DNA of 64,000 bases from Methylotenera sp. L2L1. Its GTDB lineage: Bacteria > Pseudomonadota > Gammaproteobacteria > Burkholderiales > Methylophilaceae. The stretch's first letter is position 1. Each line of letters starts with the position of its first letter. The stretch spans positions 2,480,001-2,544,000 of the forward strand of contig NZ_JQMG01000001.1 in assembly GCF_000744605.1 (NCBI RefSeq), given 5' to 3'. Of the stretch, positions 22,100 to 31,067 are shown piece after piece. The notes under the pieces are model-generated. The model did no database searches and was not told the DNA's origin. It saw only the letters and a program-made list of their open reading frames with translations. The translations under genes and the position numbers were made by a program.

Positions 22100-22480
22100 A
22101 TGTTCAACTCTCCACTAGATGCTTACGGCGGCATAAAAATGCCAATCAGCACGCAACAAACAACCGATGCCAAATCAGTTGCTCAGGCTGCTAACGCTAA
22201 TCGCTCAGCACTAAAATCTGCAGAAACAACGGAAAACAGAACTTCAACTGAAGCCAATAAAGCAATGTTGACTGCCGCAGTGAACAAACTGAATGAGCTA
22301 GTGGCACCTGCATTACAAACAGTTCAGTTCTCCATGGATGAAGAAGCTGGACGCATGATTGTAAAAGTCATTGATACAGCCACGCAAAAAACGATCAGAC
22401 AAATTCCTAATGAAGAGGTGTTAGCCTTCTCAAAAACGCTAGGCAGATTGCAAGGCTTAGTAGTAAGAGAACGCGCTTAA
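22100..22480 (+). CDS. flaG: Flagellar protein FlaG
   Basis: The 126-residue protein has a disordered Ser/Thr/Ala-rich N-terminal half and the conserved FlaG domain from about residue 60. That domain reads VQFSMDEEAGRMIVKVIDTA and KTIRQIPNEEVLAFSKTLGRLQGL. FlaG affects flagellar filament length and, in some bacteria, the gene lies between fliC and fliD. Here no fliC, fliD or fliS is adjacent, so it is an orphan copy or sits apart from its cluster. The perfect sigma-28 promoter upstream supports real flagellar expression. An internal ATG at 22139 is an alternative start. Confidence 0.88.
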   Translation: MFNSPLDAYGGIKMPISTQQTTDAKSVAQAANANRSALKSAETTENRTSTEANKAMLTAAVNKLNELVAPALQTVQFSMDEEAGRMIVKVIDTATQKTIRQIPNEEVLAFSKTLGRLQGLVVRERA

Positions 22481-23167
22481 GAAGCTTTTCACTTCATGAC
22501 ATTAGGCGCGTTGTTTGTATAGCGCCTATGAAATGAGCATTTGCATATTGCCACAATATTGATTGCAAATGCTCCGCCCGTAATATAAATTCATATTATC
22601 CGTTGTTAATAACCAAGATTTTAGTGAATAACCACGATTATTGGTATAACAATATCTAAATCATTATGCCACTCATAGGCAAATCGTACTGCGATATGGT
22701 TTGGTCAAATGCTCATATTTCTTTGATTAAGCGATACTCCAATTCACGTACCCATGTCCGAGTTAAAAACTCAACAATTGGCTCACGCCCTTTCACAAAA
22801 TAGGCTAGCAAGCCACGCTATGGCTAATTAAATACTTAACTTCGCACTTAAAACTTCTAAATAAGTAGTGAGCGGCGACCATTCACTTCAAATAAAATTC
22901 ATGTTGACGCGCTATGTATCAACATTGCAATATATCGCAACACAATTATTTTTCGATTAAGTAATGAAGTGTTCCATATAGAGATCTTTATAGAGGCCTT
23001 TTATTTAACGTCTAGATATTGAGGATTGAAATGGCTTCAGGTTCCGGAACAAACTAGTATAAACTAGGCTGGATTACCGGATGTGGCGTGGCAGGTTATT
23101 TTTCCTTCCCAGCAATCCTTTAACAGGACTAATTTAACGGTATTACCTACCACTGGAGCAGACCAAT
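22481..23167. other. Gene-poor region between flaG and an unknown gene
   Basis: I see no supported gene in these 687 bp. The first 100 bp hold two tandem hairpins. The rest is AT-rich with scattered stops in all frames. Near the end, from about 23030, composition shifts towards that of the downstream unknown gene. A small palindrome GTTCCGGAAC lies near 23040. Confidence 0.5.
22503..22572. repeat. Two tandem hairpins downstream of flaG
   Basis: The first is TAGGCGC/GCGCCTA (22503-22509 and 22522-22528). The second is GCATTTGCA/TGCAAATGC (22537-22545 and 22564-22572), with an inner TATTG/CAATA pair. They start 22 bp after the flaG stop and could form its 3' end. Neither has a terminator-like T tract. 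Confidence 0.55.
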
Positions 23168-23695
23168 ATGTCCCGCATAGATTCCGCCAACCCTTACCGC
23201 GTGCAAGGTACGGTCATTTCCATTGCCGAACTGGCGAAGAAGAATCCGAACTTTGTTATTTCAGCCACACCAGCTCAGATTGAGGAACTTAAACTGCACG
23301 ACGAGCAGACGGCGCTGCGCGAGGCCGCTGGCGCGCGCTACGCCAATCAGCATCCCGATCAGATCTATGCGCAAGTGGTGTCAGAGGGTAAAGTGCTAGC
23401 GACGGTTTATGATTCTGGCATAACGACCACCCAGCAGAATATACCCGGCCTTAAGCTGAGCGAGAATGGTCAAGGCTTAGCTTTGGCGAAAACCCGCCTT
23501 GATGAACTAATGCAAGCAATCTCAGGCAAAGTAATCTATAGCAATTTTGTGCAGCCGAAAGTTTCGCCATCGTCCAACATCCCAGACTCGGCCCTTCCAT
23601 CAGTGACAGCGCGCGGCCTCAATGAAATGGTGCGGGACATGGACTGGGCTCGGGTGCGCTCACGCATGGTGGTTGATGAAACACCAAAAGCATAA
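23168..23695 (+). CDS. Unrecognised 175-residue soluble protein
   Basis: I do not recognise this protein. It opens MSRIDSANPYRVQGTVISIA and has no signal peptide, membrane segment or cysteine. The first third is helix-prone and charged (about 20-60). The middle has a beta-like stretch, AQVVSEGKVLATVYDSGITT, and then GLALAKTRLDELMQAISGKV. The tail is Pro/Ser-rich before a basic helix RVRSRMVVDE. The ATG follows GGAGCAGACCAAT, a good ribosome-binding site, which supports real translation. Bases 23281-23340 are 67 percent GC by hand count, above what is usual nearby. This and the isolated position hint at acquisition by transfer, but that is an inference. Confidence 0.6.
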   Translation: MSRIDSANPYRVQGTVISIAELAKKNPNFVISATPAQIEELKLHDEQTALREAAGARYANQHPDQIYAQVVSEGKVLATVYDSGITTTQQNIPGLKLSENGQGLALAKTRLDELMQAISGKVIYSNFVQPKVSPSSNIPDSALPSVTARGLNEMVRDMDWARVRSRMVVDETPKA

Positions 23696-24061
23696 GCGGC
23701 TGGCTAGAATAAATCATTTGCTTATCCAATAGAGCCTGTGCGGTAGTTTCGGCTCAGGAAGTCACCCAAGTACATGGATATAGCGCGACTTTCTTGATTC
23801 TGAACGTGCGAAACTCGTACAATTTTCTCATGGTCACTTTCACTCTGGAGTGTAAACAAGTGATACAGGTTGCAGGTCGCAGCTACCCCACCCATCCTCT
23901 GCTAAACGTACTTTCTGTATGGCTGTTTCGCGGGCTAAATGGTGGCAAGAGTGGTCTAACTTCATTTGTTACAGACATATTTAGCTCCGAACATTAAGTA
24001 TTATTAAAAACTAACAATAAAATTACTGCCGGAATATTTACCAAAAATCTTACTCACCCAA
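23696..24061. other. Intergenic region, nothing convincing
   Basis: In these 366 bp I see no supported gene or RNA. A 67-codon frame from a TTG at 23794 lacks a ribosome-binding site and any recognisable motif. No strong terminator is apparent for the genes converging on it. Confidence 0.4.
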
Positions 24062-25885
24062 TTACTCTCCTAGGAAACCACCACTCTGATGTGCCCATAA
24101 GGTCGCATAGAGGCCGCCTTGCTTAATTAGCGCTTGATGGTCACCCTCTTCTACAATTCGACCCTCATCCAACACAATCAGCCTATCCATCGCGGCAATG
24201 GTCGATAAGCGATGCGCAATGGCCACAACAGTTTTCCCTTGCATCAAATCATACAAACTGGCTTGAATCGCCTGCTCTACTTCAGAATCCAGTGCGCTGG
24301 TCGCTTCATCTAATAGCAAAATTGGCGCATCTTTCAATATCACGCGGGCAATTGCAATACGCTGGCGTTGGCCGCCTGAAAGTTTCACACCACGCTCGCC
24401 TACGTGTGCATCGTATCCCGTACGCCCTTTGGCATCACGCAAGCCTAAAATAAACTCATGTGCCTCTGCGCGGTTAGCCGCATTGATCATCTCTTGTTCT
24501 GTCGCGTTTGGACGCCCATATAAGATGTTATCGCGCACACTGCGATGTAGTAACGATGTATCTTGTGTCACCATCGCAATTTGGCTACGCAAGCTATTTT
24601 GCGTTACATCGCGTACGTCTTGCCCATCAATCAATACGCGACCATGTTCCACATCATAGAAACGTAGTAACAAATTAACAATGGTAGATTTACCAGCACC
24701 AGAACGCCCGACCAAGCCCACTTTTTCGCCTGGCTTAATGGTTAGATTCAGCGTTCTCAATACTGACTTCTGCATACCATACGCAAAATCTACCTGATCA
24801 AATACGATTTCACCCATGCTGATTTTTAAAGGTTTTGCATCGGGCTTATCGACAATCTGTTGCGTTAATGAAAGCGTATTAACGCCATCCTGTGCTGTGC
24901 CTATATGCTCATAAAGTGAAGTAAGCTCCCACATCACCCAATGTGAAATACCGTTGAGGCGCAATGCCATGGCCGTTGCGGCAGCAACACCACCGACACT
25001 GACCTCGCTCTTCGTCCACAACCATAATGCAACACCCGAAGTTGCAATCACCAATAGCATATTCAGAATATGATTGGTAAATTCCACACCCGACACATAA
25101 CGCATTTGTTTGTGCACAGTGCCTAAAAATTCACTCATGGCAGACTTCGCATAATAGGCTTCACGCCCTGCATGTGAAAACAACTTAACTGTACTGATAT
25201 TGGTATATGCGTCAGTGATGCGCCCAGTCATTAACGAGCGTGCGTCTGCCTGATTTTGTGAAACTTTAGCTAAGCGTGGCACAAAGTAGCTGAGTGAAAT
25301 CACATAACAGACCACCCATACCAAAAATGGCAGAACTACTACTACATTAAAGTGCCCGACGACCGCCACCATGGTGACAAAGTAAATCACCACAAACACC
25401 AAGATATCCGCAACAATAAACCAGACATCACGCACCGCTAATGCTGTTTGCATCACTTTTGCAGAAACACGACCAGCAAATTCATCTTGGTAAAAACTCA
25501 TGCTTTGGCCGAGCATTAAACGATGAAAGTTCCAACGTAAACGCATTGGGAAATTCCCTGCTAGAGTTTGATGCTTAATCAACGTTTGTACGGCAATTAA
25601 TATTGCACTAAACACTAACAAACCAGCCAACAGCAATAGGCGGTGTTTCTCTGTTTGCCATAGTAGCTCTGGTGAGGTTTTACTCAGCCAATCTACCACC
25701 TTACCCATCACTGCGAACAGCATCGCCTCAAAGCCACCAATCATGGCTGTGAAGAATGTCATCACCAGAATAAATAACCGCGAGCCTCTAGTGCAGGACC
25801 ATAAAAATGGCCATAGCGCATTAGGTGGAGGTGCGATTTCGTTTGCAGGAAAAGGATTTAATAGATTTTCAAACCAGCGCAGCAT
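24062..25885 (-). CDS. ABC exporter, fused permease-ATPase (MsbA/MdlB-like)
   Basis: The 607-residue half-transporter has six transmembrane segments in about residues 30-320, then a nucleotide-binding domain. The Walker A is VGLVGRSGAGKSTIVNLLL, the signature motif VKLSGGQRQRIAIARVI, Walker B ILLLDEATSALDSE, and the switch histidine is in VAIAHRLSTIAAMDRL. It would act as a homo- or heterodimer in the inner membrane. The substrate cannot be told from sequence; lipid A flippase MsbA usually has other neighbours, so I do not assign that. It is followed on the same strand by nothing; ispF lies 21 bp upstream. Confidence 0.92.
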   Translation of the reverse strand: MLRWFENLLNPFPANEIAPPPNALWPFLWSCTRGSRLFILVMTFFTAMIGGFEAMLFAVMGKVVDWLSKTSPELLWQTEKHRLLLLAGLLVFSAILIAVQTLIKHQTLAGNFPMRLRWNFHRLMLGQSMSFYQDEFAGRVSAKVMQTALAVRDVWFIVADILVFVVIYFVTMVAVVGHFNVVVVLPFLVWVVCYVISLSYFVPRLAKVSQNQADARSLMTGRITDAYTNISTVKLFSHAGREAYYAKSAMSEFLGTVHKQMRYVSGVEFTNHILNMLLVIATSGVALWLWTKSEVSVGGVAAATAMALRLNGISHWVMWELTSLYEHIGTAQDGVNTLSLTQQIVDKPDAKPLKISMGEIVFDQVDFAYGMQKSVLRTLNLTIKPGEKVGLVGRSGAGKSTIVNLLLRFYDVEHGRVLIDGQDVRDVTQNSLRSQIAMVTQDTSLLHRSVRDNILYGRPNATEQEMINAANRAEAHEFILGLRDAKGRTGYDAHVGERGVKLSGGQRQRIAIARVILKDAPILLLDEATSALDSEVEQAIQASLYDLMQGKTVVAIAHRLSTIAAMDRLIVLDEGRIVEEGDHQALIKQGGLYATLWAHQSGGFLGE

Positions 25886-25906
25886 AGGGTTCTTTTCGGT
25901 CTGCGT

Positions 25907-26383
25907 TTAAATAGATTGCAACAAACATACTGCTTCAGCGGCAATGCCTTCACCACGTCCAGTAAAGCCAAGCTTTTCAGTAGTGGTCGCTTTAACGTTG
26001 ATTTGTGAGATCTCAACACCACAATCTGCGGCGATATATGCGCACATCGTTGCAGTATGCGGTCCCAACTTAGGGGCTTCACACATGACAGTAGCATCAA
26101 TATTGCCCACTACATAGCCACTATTTCTAACCAAGTTCACGACATGCTTAAGCAGCTGACGAGAATCAATACCTTTATAACGCATATCTGTAGGCGGAAA
26201 GTGTTTACCAATATCACCAAGCGCTACAGCACCCAGCAACGCATCACAGATTGCATGTAACAATACATCAGCATCTGAATGCCCATCTAGCCCTTTTTCA
26301 AAGGGAATATCAACGCCGCCAATGATGCATTGGCGCCCCACAACCAAGGCATGTACATCAAACCCATGACCAATTCTCATCAT
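25907..26383 (-). CDS. ispF: 2-C-methyl-D-erythritol 2,4-cyclodiphosphate synthase
   Basis: IspF makes the cyclic diphosphate in the MEP isoprenoid pathway. The 158-residue protein has the zinc ligands in [10 protein letters not shown] (D9, H11) and the second histidine in [21 protein letters not shown]. The substrate loop includes [10 protein letters not shown] and the C-terminal [19 protein letters not shown] is the family signature. It overlaps ispD by 4 bp, the usual ispDF arrangement, implying translational coupling. Confidence 0.97.
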   Translation of the reverse strand: MMRIGHGFDVHALVVGRQCIIGGVDIPFEKGLDGHSDADVLLHAICDALLGAVALGDIGKHFPPTDMRYKGIDSRQLLKHVVNLVRNSGYVVGNIDATVMCEAPKLGPHTATMCAYIAADCGVEISQINVKATTTEKLGFTGRGEGIAAEAVCLLQSI

Positions 26384-27069
26384 ACTATTTCCTTTTGCAT
26401 GAAGACTTCCATCAATGCCATATCTTGTGGATAGGTCACTTTCATGTTTCTTAGTGAGCCGGTCACTAGTTTAGGTTCCAAGCCCAGCGCCTCTACCGCC
26501 TGCGCTTCATCTGTGGGAACACCATCAAAACTTTCTAATGCATTGGTTAATAAGCTATAACGGAACATTTGTGGGGTTTGTGCTTGCCACAAACCATCAC
26601 GAGGAATCGTAGCTTTTACGCGACCATCAGCACTTGATTGCTTTAAAGTGTCAGCCAACGGCAATGCAAGTAGCCCGCCAACAGCATCGTTCTCTAAACT
26701 ATCTAGCAATATATCTAACAACGCTAATGTTAGCCCTGGCCTAGCTGCATCATGCACAAGTATCCAATCATCTGCGTCAACTTGTGACTTTACTGCATAC
26801 AAAGTGTTCAACACCGTCTGCGCGCGTGTTTCCCCGCCGGTGTAATGTAGTTGCAGTCGGCTATTAGCTGCCAAATCTAAATTACGCCAAAAGAAATCTT
26901 CTGGGCTAAGTGCTAAGTTAATACTGGCAATGCGTGGGGATGCAAAGAATGTTTGAATACTGTAAGAAATCATTGGCTTACCAGACAGTGGTAAATACTG
27001 TTTGGGAATAGCGGTTTCCATTCTATTACCAATACCCGCTGCTGGAATAACGATGTGAAAGCGCGCCAT
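26380..27069 (-). CDS. ispD: 2-C-methyl-D-erythritol 4-phosphate cytidylyltransferase
   Basis: IspD attaches CMP to methylerythritol phosphate in the MEP pathway. The 229-residue protein has the nucleotidyltransferase N-terminus [20 protein letters not shown], the metal site around [14 protein letters not shown], and [18 protein letters not shown] with the [12 protein letters not shown] stretch near the C-terminus. It is upstream of ispF and probably drives that pair and possibly the ABC exporter gene. Confidence 0.96.
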   Translation of the reverse strand: MARFHIVIPAAGIGNRMETAIPKQYLPLSGKPMISYSIQTFFASPRIASINLALSPEDFFWRNLDLAANSRLQLHYTGGETRAQTVLNTLYAVKSQVDADDWILVHDAARPGLTLALLDILLDSLENDAVGGLLALPLADTLKQSSADGRVKATIPRDGLWQAQTPQMFRYSLLTNALESFDGVPTDEAQAVEALGLEPKLVTGSLRNMKVTYPQDMALMEVFMQKEIV

Positions 27070-27297
27070 ATTAATCTGTGAGTAATTTAAAAATCATACT
27101 TAGATTTTAACATAGCCACCTTATTGACCCTGAAAATAAAGTGCACAGCATCCCCTGCACCCAGAAAAATTTAGATTAGATTAAATTAATACAATAAGAT
27201 CAAGCAACCATTTACGTTTAGATAATGAATTATATTGAAGAACTTTTTTACCTGCGTACCAATCTGAACGGGTGCTATTTTTAAAAAGGAAAATGTA

Positions 27298-27567
27298 ATG
27301 AAATGCCCAACATGCATCAACACGACTTTAATCATGTCTGAAAGACAAGGGGTAGAAATTGCCTATTGCCCCGAGTGCAGAGGCGTTTGGTTGGACCGAG
27401 GTGAGCTAGACAAAATAATTGATAAAAACCATGGTGTGAATAATTTAGCAAAATCAGCAACATACAATACTGACAATCAAAAATATTCCGAACCGACTCA
27501 GCAGGAGCACTATCACCAAAAGAAAAAAAGAAAAGAAAGTTTTTTTGAAGACCTATTTGACTTCTAG
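27298..27567 (+). CDS. Zinc-ribbon (zf-TFIIB type) small protein
   Basis: The 89-residue protein has a zinc-ribbon at its N-terminus with C3, C6, C24 and C27 (MKCPTCINTT and YCPECRGVWLDRGELDK). The WLDRGEL motif is the hallmark of the zf-TFIIB family of unknown function. The remainder is polar, ending in KKKRKESFFEDLFDF. The ATG has AAAAGGAAAATGTA upstream, a fair ribosome-binding site. It is a single gene convergent with amtB. Confidence 0.85.
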   Translation: MKCPTCINTTLIMSERQGVEIAYCPECRGVWLDRGELDKIIDKNHGVNNLAKSATYNTDNQKYSEPTQQEHYHQKKKRKESFFEDLFDF

Positions 27568-27600
27568 GTAACATTTTTCACGTAACGCGTACCTTCATAC

Positions 27601-27632
27601 AAAAAAAGCCCTGAATATATACTCAGGGCTTT
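27601..27632 (-). terminator. Intrinsic terminator of amtB
   Basis: A 10-bp stem AAAGCCCTGA/TCAGGGCTTT with an 8-base loop. On the minus strand it ends in seven T residues (A7 at 27601-27607), which is strong for amtB. On the plus strand the tail is TTTCTCTT, weaker, but it may also serve the zinc-ribbon gene. Confidence 0.88.
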
Positions 27633-27666
27633 CTCTTAATGCTACCAGACAAAGATTATTTAAAAA

Positions 27667-28866
27667 TCAATCGTTTGTTGTAGATGGGATTTTATGAATC
27701 GTCAAATCGGCACCATCGTATTCCTCTTCAGCCGTGAGCCGAATACCAACAAATTTTTTCAATAGACCATACACAACAAAACCACCAATCAATGCAACGG
27801 CAATGCCGATAGTTGTGCCGATTAACTGTGATGTTAAACTCACACCACCAATTCCACCCAAGGCTTTAAGCCCAAAGATACCTGCGGCAACCCCGCCCCA
27901 CGCACCGCATAGCCCGTGTAGTGGCCAAACACCCAATACATCGTCAATTTTCCAGCGTTGCTGCGTTAACGTAAAGGTCCAAACAAATAGCACACCAGCA
28001 ATTGAACCAGTCACCAATGCACCTAGTGGGTGCATCACATCTGAGCCAGCACAAACTGCAACCAACCCAGCTAGAGGGCCATTATGTACAAAGCCTGGGT
28101 CATTTTTACCAATGATTAAAGCAGCTAAGGTACCGCCCACCATCGCCATCAAGGAGTTCACTGCCACTAGCCCAGTAATGCCTTGAATAGATTGAGCAGA
28201 CATCACATTAAAACCAAACCAGCCAACGGTCAGTATCCATGCACCTAGCGCTAAAAATGGAATGTTTGAAGGTGGATAAGCATGTAATCGGCCATCTTTA
28301 CTGTAACGTCCATTGCGTGCACCAAGCAAAACTACGGCTGTCAGCGCAATCCAACCGCCCATGGCATGCACAACAACTGAACCAGCAAAATCATGGAATG
28401 CCGCGCCTGTTGTTGCTTTTAACCAATCTTGCAATCCGTAATGACCATTCCAAGTGATGCCTTCAAAAAATGGATAGACAAAACCAACGACTGCAAAAGT
28501 AGCAACCATTTGAGGATTAAACTTCGCGCGCTCCGCAATACCGCCTGAAATAATGGCTGGAATCGCGGCTGCAAAAGTTAGTAAGAAGAAAAATTTAACT
28601 AAATCAAAACCATTTTTAGCCGCCAACACTTCAGCACCGCTAAAAAAGTCCACACCATAAGCAATACTATAGCCAATAAAAAAGTATGCAATGGTAGATA
28701 CTGAGAAATCTACCATGATCTTCACTAATGCATTGACCTGATTTTTATGCCTGACGGTACCAACCTCCAAAAAGGCAAAACCTGCGTGCATTGCAAGCAC
28801 CATAATGGCGCCAAGCAATACAAATAAAACATCATTTGCTGAGACTAATGCTTCCATTTCAATCAC
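27667..28866 (-). CDS. amtB: Ammonium transporter (Amt family)
   Basis: This 399-residue inner-membrane channel has about eleven transmembrane segments and conducts ammonium when nitrogen is scarce. The pore histidines are expected in HDFAGSVVVHAMGGW and VWPLHGLCGAWGG. The start FVLLGAIMVLAMHAGFAFLE is typical of the shorter subfamily that lacks a cleaved signal peptide. No glnK gene is adjacent, although this is common in betaproteobacteria. A sigma-54 promoter and NtrC-like sites lie upstream. Confidence 0.94.
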   Translation of the reverse strand: MIEMEALVSANDVLFVLLGAIMVLAMHAGFAFLEVGTVRHKNQVNALVKIMVDFSVSTIAYFFIGYSIAYGVDFFSGAEVLAAKNGFDLVKFFFLLTFAAAIPAIISGGIAERAKFNPQMVATFAVVGFVYPFFEGITWNGHYGLQDWLKATTGAAFHDFAGSVVVHAMGGWIALTAVVLLGARNGRYSKDGRLHAYPPSNIPFLALGAWILTVGWFGFNVMSAQSIQGITGLVAVNSLMAMVGGTLAALIIGKNDPGFVHNGPLAGLVAVCAGSDVMHPLGALVTGSIAGVLFVWTFTLTQQRWKIDDVLGVWPLHGLCGAWGGVAAGIFGLKALGGIGGVSLTSQLIGTTIGIAVALIGGFVVYGLLKKFVGIRLTAEEEYDGADLTIHKIPSTTND

Positions 28867-28892
28867 CTATTAATATTTTAAGCCCCGCAAAT

Positions 28893-28913
28893 TAAGCAAA
28901 TATCACGCCAAAA
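28893..28913 (-). promoter_or_regulatory. Sigma-54 (-24/-12) promoter of amtB
   Basis: On the minus strand the sequence TTGGCGTGATATTTGCTT contains GG and GC dinucleotides separated by exactly ten bases, with TGGC at -24 and TTGCT at -12, close to the consensus TGGCACG-N4-TTGCW. It is about 30-45 bp upstream of the amtB ATG. Sigma-54 control is standard for nitrogen-scavenging transporters. Confidence 0.8.
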
Positions 28914-28962
28914 CATAACCTATTGTTTTGTATGGGGATGAGAAAATACACCATGAAAATTA

Positions 28963-29009
28963 TGCACTTATATTGTGCCATCATGAGTGCATTGCACCAA
29001 TTTTGGGCA
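28963..29009 (-). promoter_or_regulatory. Two NtrC-like binding sites upstream of amtB
   Basis: The first site reads TGCACTTATATTGTGCC (28963-28979) and the second TGCACCAATTTTGGGCA (28993-29009). Both resemble the NtrC consensus TGCACN5-7GTGCA-type inverted repeat, the second with two mismatches. They lie roughly 50-115 bp upstream of the sigma-54 promoter, a normal enhancer position, with centres 30 bp (about three helical turns) apart. Confidence 0.65.
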
Positions 29010-29037
29010 AAATGACTTTAGGGGTAGAGTTGACGAG

Positions 29038-29712
29038 TTAAATTAATGCGTTACCAGAACCTTCTTTAAGTACCATACTGGCAGCACTTGGGTTACCGGA
29101 CCAAAAGTGATAGAACTCACGCACCACCACTAAAAATAAGCGCCGGCTATGCTTAATTGTAAATAAGGGTAAAGTAAGATCAACTGCTGCACGGTAGGCT
29201 TTATTGTCTTTATCTGGTGCAGTGCGCAAACGAATTAATATAATTTTGGCTAACTTGATGCGGGTATCTACCAAGGATTGCTCGGCACCTTCAAAGCGCA
29301 ATGCTTGTGTGTATGCTTTTAAAGGCCAGTTTTCAGAAGCTTCAAATTTTTCCGTTTCCAAACTATCTGAAAGCAATTTTAGTGTTGCCTGAACCGGCTT
29401 CCAATCAATCGGCTTCACATCAAAACCTGGGTTAATATTTAAAGCGGCAATCGCTTTAAAATCCTTGACCCAAAATGGATAAAATTCACGCGCTGTTGTG
29501 AGGCTATCATGCCAGCCATCAGCAGGAATCGACTCCATCACGATCTCAACAACATCTCGATAAGTGTCGCCATCTAGCGCTTGCCCTACAAGAGCTGTCG
29601 CTAAACGATCTAAGAACAATGAACGTTTATGCAACACGCCACTGCTCGCGCCTTTCACTTGTAGCAACTTTAAATAAGCATCGATGGCTTCTTTTTCACG
29701 CATTTCATTCAT
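29038..29712 (-). CDS. Conserved hypothetical protein, all-helical
   Basis: I cannot name this 224-residue protein. It has no signal peptide, membrane segment or cysteine. It is predominantly helical and polar, with repeated aromatic stretches TTAREFYPFWVKDFKAIAAL and VVREFYHFWSGNP; the REFYxFW motif occurs twice (about residues 74 and 196), suggesting an internal duplication. It sits between amtB and pilU on the minus strand, divergent from pilU. The small gap to the amtB control region means it could be influenced by readthrough. The function is unknown. Confidence 0.75.
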   Translation of the reverse strand: MNEMREKEAIDAYLKLLQVKGASSGVLHKRSLFLDRLATALVGQALDGDTYRDVVEIVMESIPADGWHDSLTTAREFYPFWVKDFKAIAALNINPGFDVKPIDWKPVQATLKLLSDSLETEKFEASENWPLKAYTQALRFEGAEQSLVDTRIKLAKIILIRLRTAPDKDNKAYRAAVDLTLPLFTIKHSRRLFLVVVREFYHFWSGNPSAASMVLKEGSGNALI

Positions 29713-29882
29713 TCAGTGGTAGCTCTTATCATTAATCGTGTAAAACAATGGCTGATGATACGAATGTTCGCTTACAATTAAGTTAAATACAATGACATCA
29801 ACAACCACTTTGGTTATGAAGTCTTGTTTAATTATGAATTAACTCGTGCCATATTGTAACCCCAATAGATAAGGTTTATTGA

Positions 29883-31052
29883 ATGACAAACGAACAAGCG
29901 CTTAATTACATGCATAATCTTTTACGTGGCATGCTTGATAAAAAAGCCTCGGACTTATTTATCTCGGCTGACTTTCCACCCGCAATGAAAATCGATGGAA
30001 AAATGACACCAGTTACCCAGCAAAAACTGACTGGTGAGCATACCAAAGCGTTTGCGGATGCACTGATGAATGAGAAGCAGCGCTCTGAATTTAGTACTGA
30101 GAAAGAATGTAACTTTGCTATTTGGCCTAAAGAGATAGGCCGCTTCCGCGTCAACGTCTTCATTCAGCAAGAAAAAGTTGGCATGGTGCTACGCACTATT
30201 ACAACAGATATTCCCAAGTTTGATGATTTAGGCTTACCTCATATCTTAAAAAACGTCACGCTTTCTAAGCGGGGCTTAGTGATCTTAGTCGGTGGCACTG
30301 GCTCTGGCAAGTCAACCACATTAGCCGCGCTAATTGATTATCGTAATGAAAACAGTTACGGGCATATTATTACGGTAGAAGACCCAGTAGAGTATGTGCA
30401 CCAAAGTAAAAACTGTTTAATCACGCACCGTGAAGTCGGCAGAGATACCAACGGCTGGTTTAACGCCCTCAAAAACACATTACGCCAAGCACCTGATGTG
30501 ATTTTTATTGGTGAAATCCGCGACAGAGAGACTATGGAGTTTGCGTTGGCGTTTGCAGAAACAGGTCATCTTTGCATGGCAACTCTGCATGCAAATAGTG
30601 CCAACCAAGCGATTGACCGCATTATCAACTTTTTCCCTGAAGAGCGCCACGCACAGTTGCACATGGATTTATCGCTCAATCTACGGGCATTTGTTTCGCA
30701 ACGTTTGGTTTCAAGGACAGGTGGCGGCCGCTGCGCCGCTATTGAAATTCTGCTCAACTCTCCGTTAATCTCTGATCTCATTCTAAAAGGTGAGACCAGC
30801 ATGATTAAAGAGATTATGGCTAAATCTACAGAGCTTGGTATGCAAACATTTGATCAAGCCCTCTTTAATTTATGTGAAGAAGGCCGCATTACTGAAGATG
30901 ATGCCCTGCGTAATGCAGACTCCATCAATGAACTGAGACTCCGATTCAAACTTCATGGCAAGAACGCGGGTAATGCTAACAACGTATCAAAAGTTGACAG
31001 CCTATCACTACATGACGATGAGCCTGAAGAATCGGCAATAGAACCTTTATAG
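29883..31052 (+). CDS. pilU: Type IV pilus retraction ATPase PilU
   Basis: PilU is a PilT-like hexameric ATPase that assists pilus retraction in twitching and DNA uptake. The 389-residue protein has an N-terminal PAS-like region beginning LLRGMLDKKASDLFISADFP, then Walker A VGGTGSGKSTTLAALI, the Asp box ITVEDPVEYVHQ, Walker B DVIFIGEIRDRETM and the His box GHLCMATLHANSANQAID. The N-terminal wording and the C-terminal extension past residue 345 mark PilU rather than PilT. pilT is normally adjacent but is not in this window. DUF3301 and gluQRS follow closely. Confidence 0.92.
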   Translation: MTNEQALNYMHNLLRGMLDKKASDLFISADFPPAMKIDGKMTPVTQQKLTGEHTKAFADALMNEKQRSEFSTEKECNFAIWPKEIGRFRVNVFIQQEKVGMVLRTITTDIPKFDDLGLPHILKNVTLSKRGLVILVGGTGSGKSTTLAALIDYRNENSYGHIITVEDPVEYVHQSKNCLITHREVGRDTNGWFNALKNTLRQAPDVIFIGEIRDRETMEFALAFAETGHLCMATLHANSANQAIDRIINFFPEERHAQLHMDLSLNLRAFVSQRLVSRTGGGRCAAIEILLNSPLISDLILKGETSMIKEIMAKSTELGMQTFDQALFNLCEEGRITEDDALRNADSINELRLRFKLHGKNAGNANNVSKVDSLSLHDDEPEESAIEPL

Positions 31053-31067
31053 AATGAGCATGCATTA

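Noticed and set aside
23794-23997. 67-codon frame downstream of the unknown gene
   Set aside because: It begins with TTG, has no ribosome-binding site and matches nothing recognisable; probably chance.
27734-28186. 150-codon frame antisense to amtB
   Set aside because: Shadow frame; Pro/Thr-rich composition results from the complement of membrane-protein codons.
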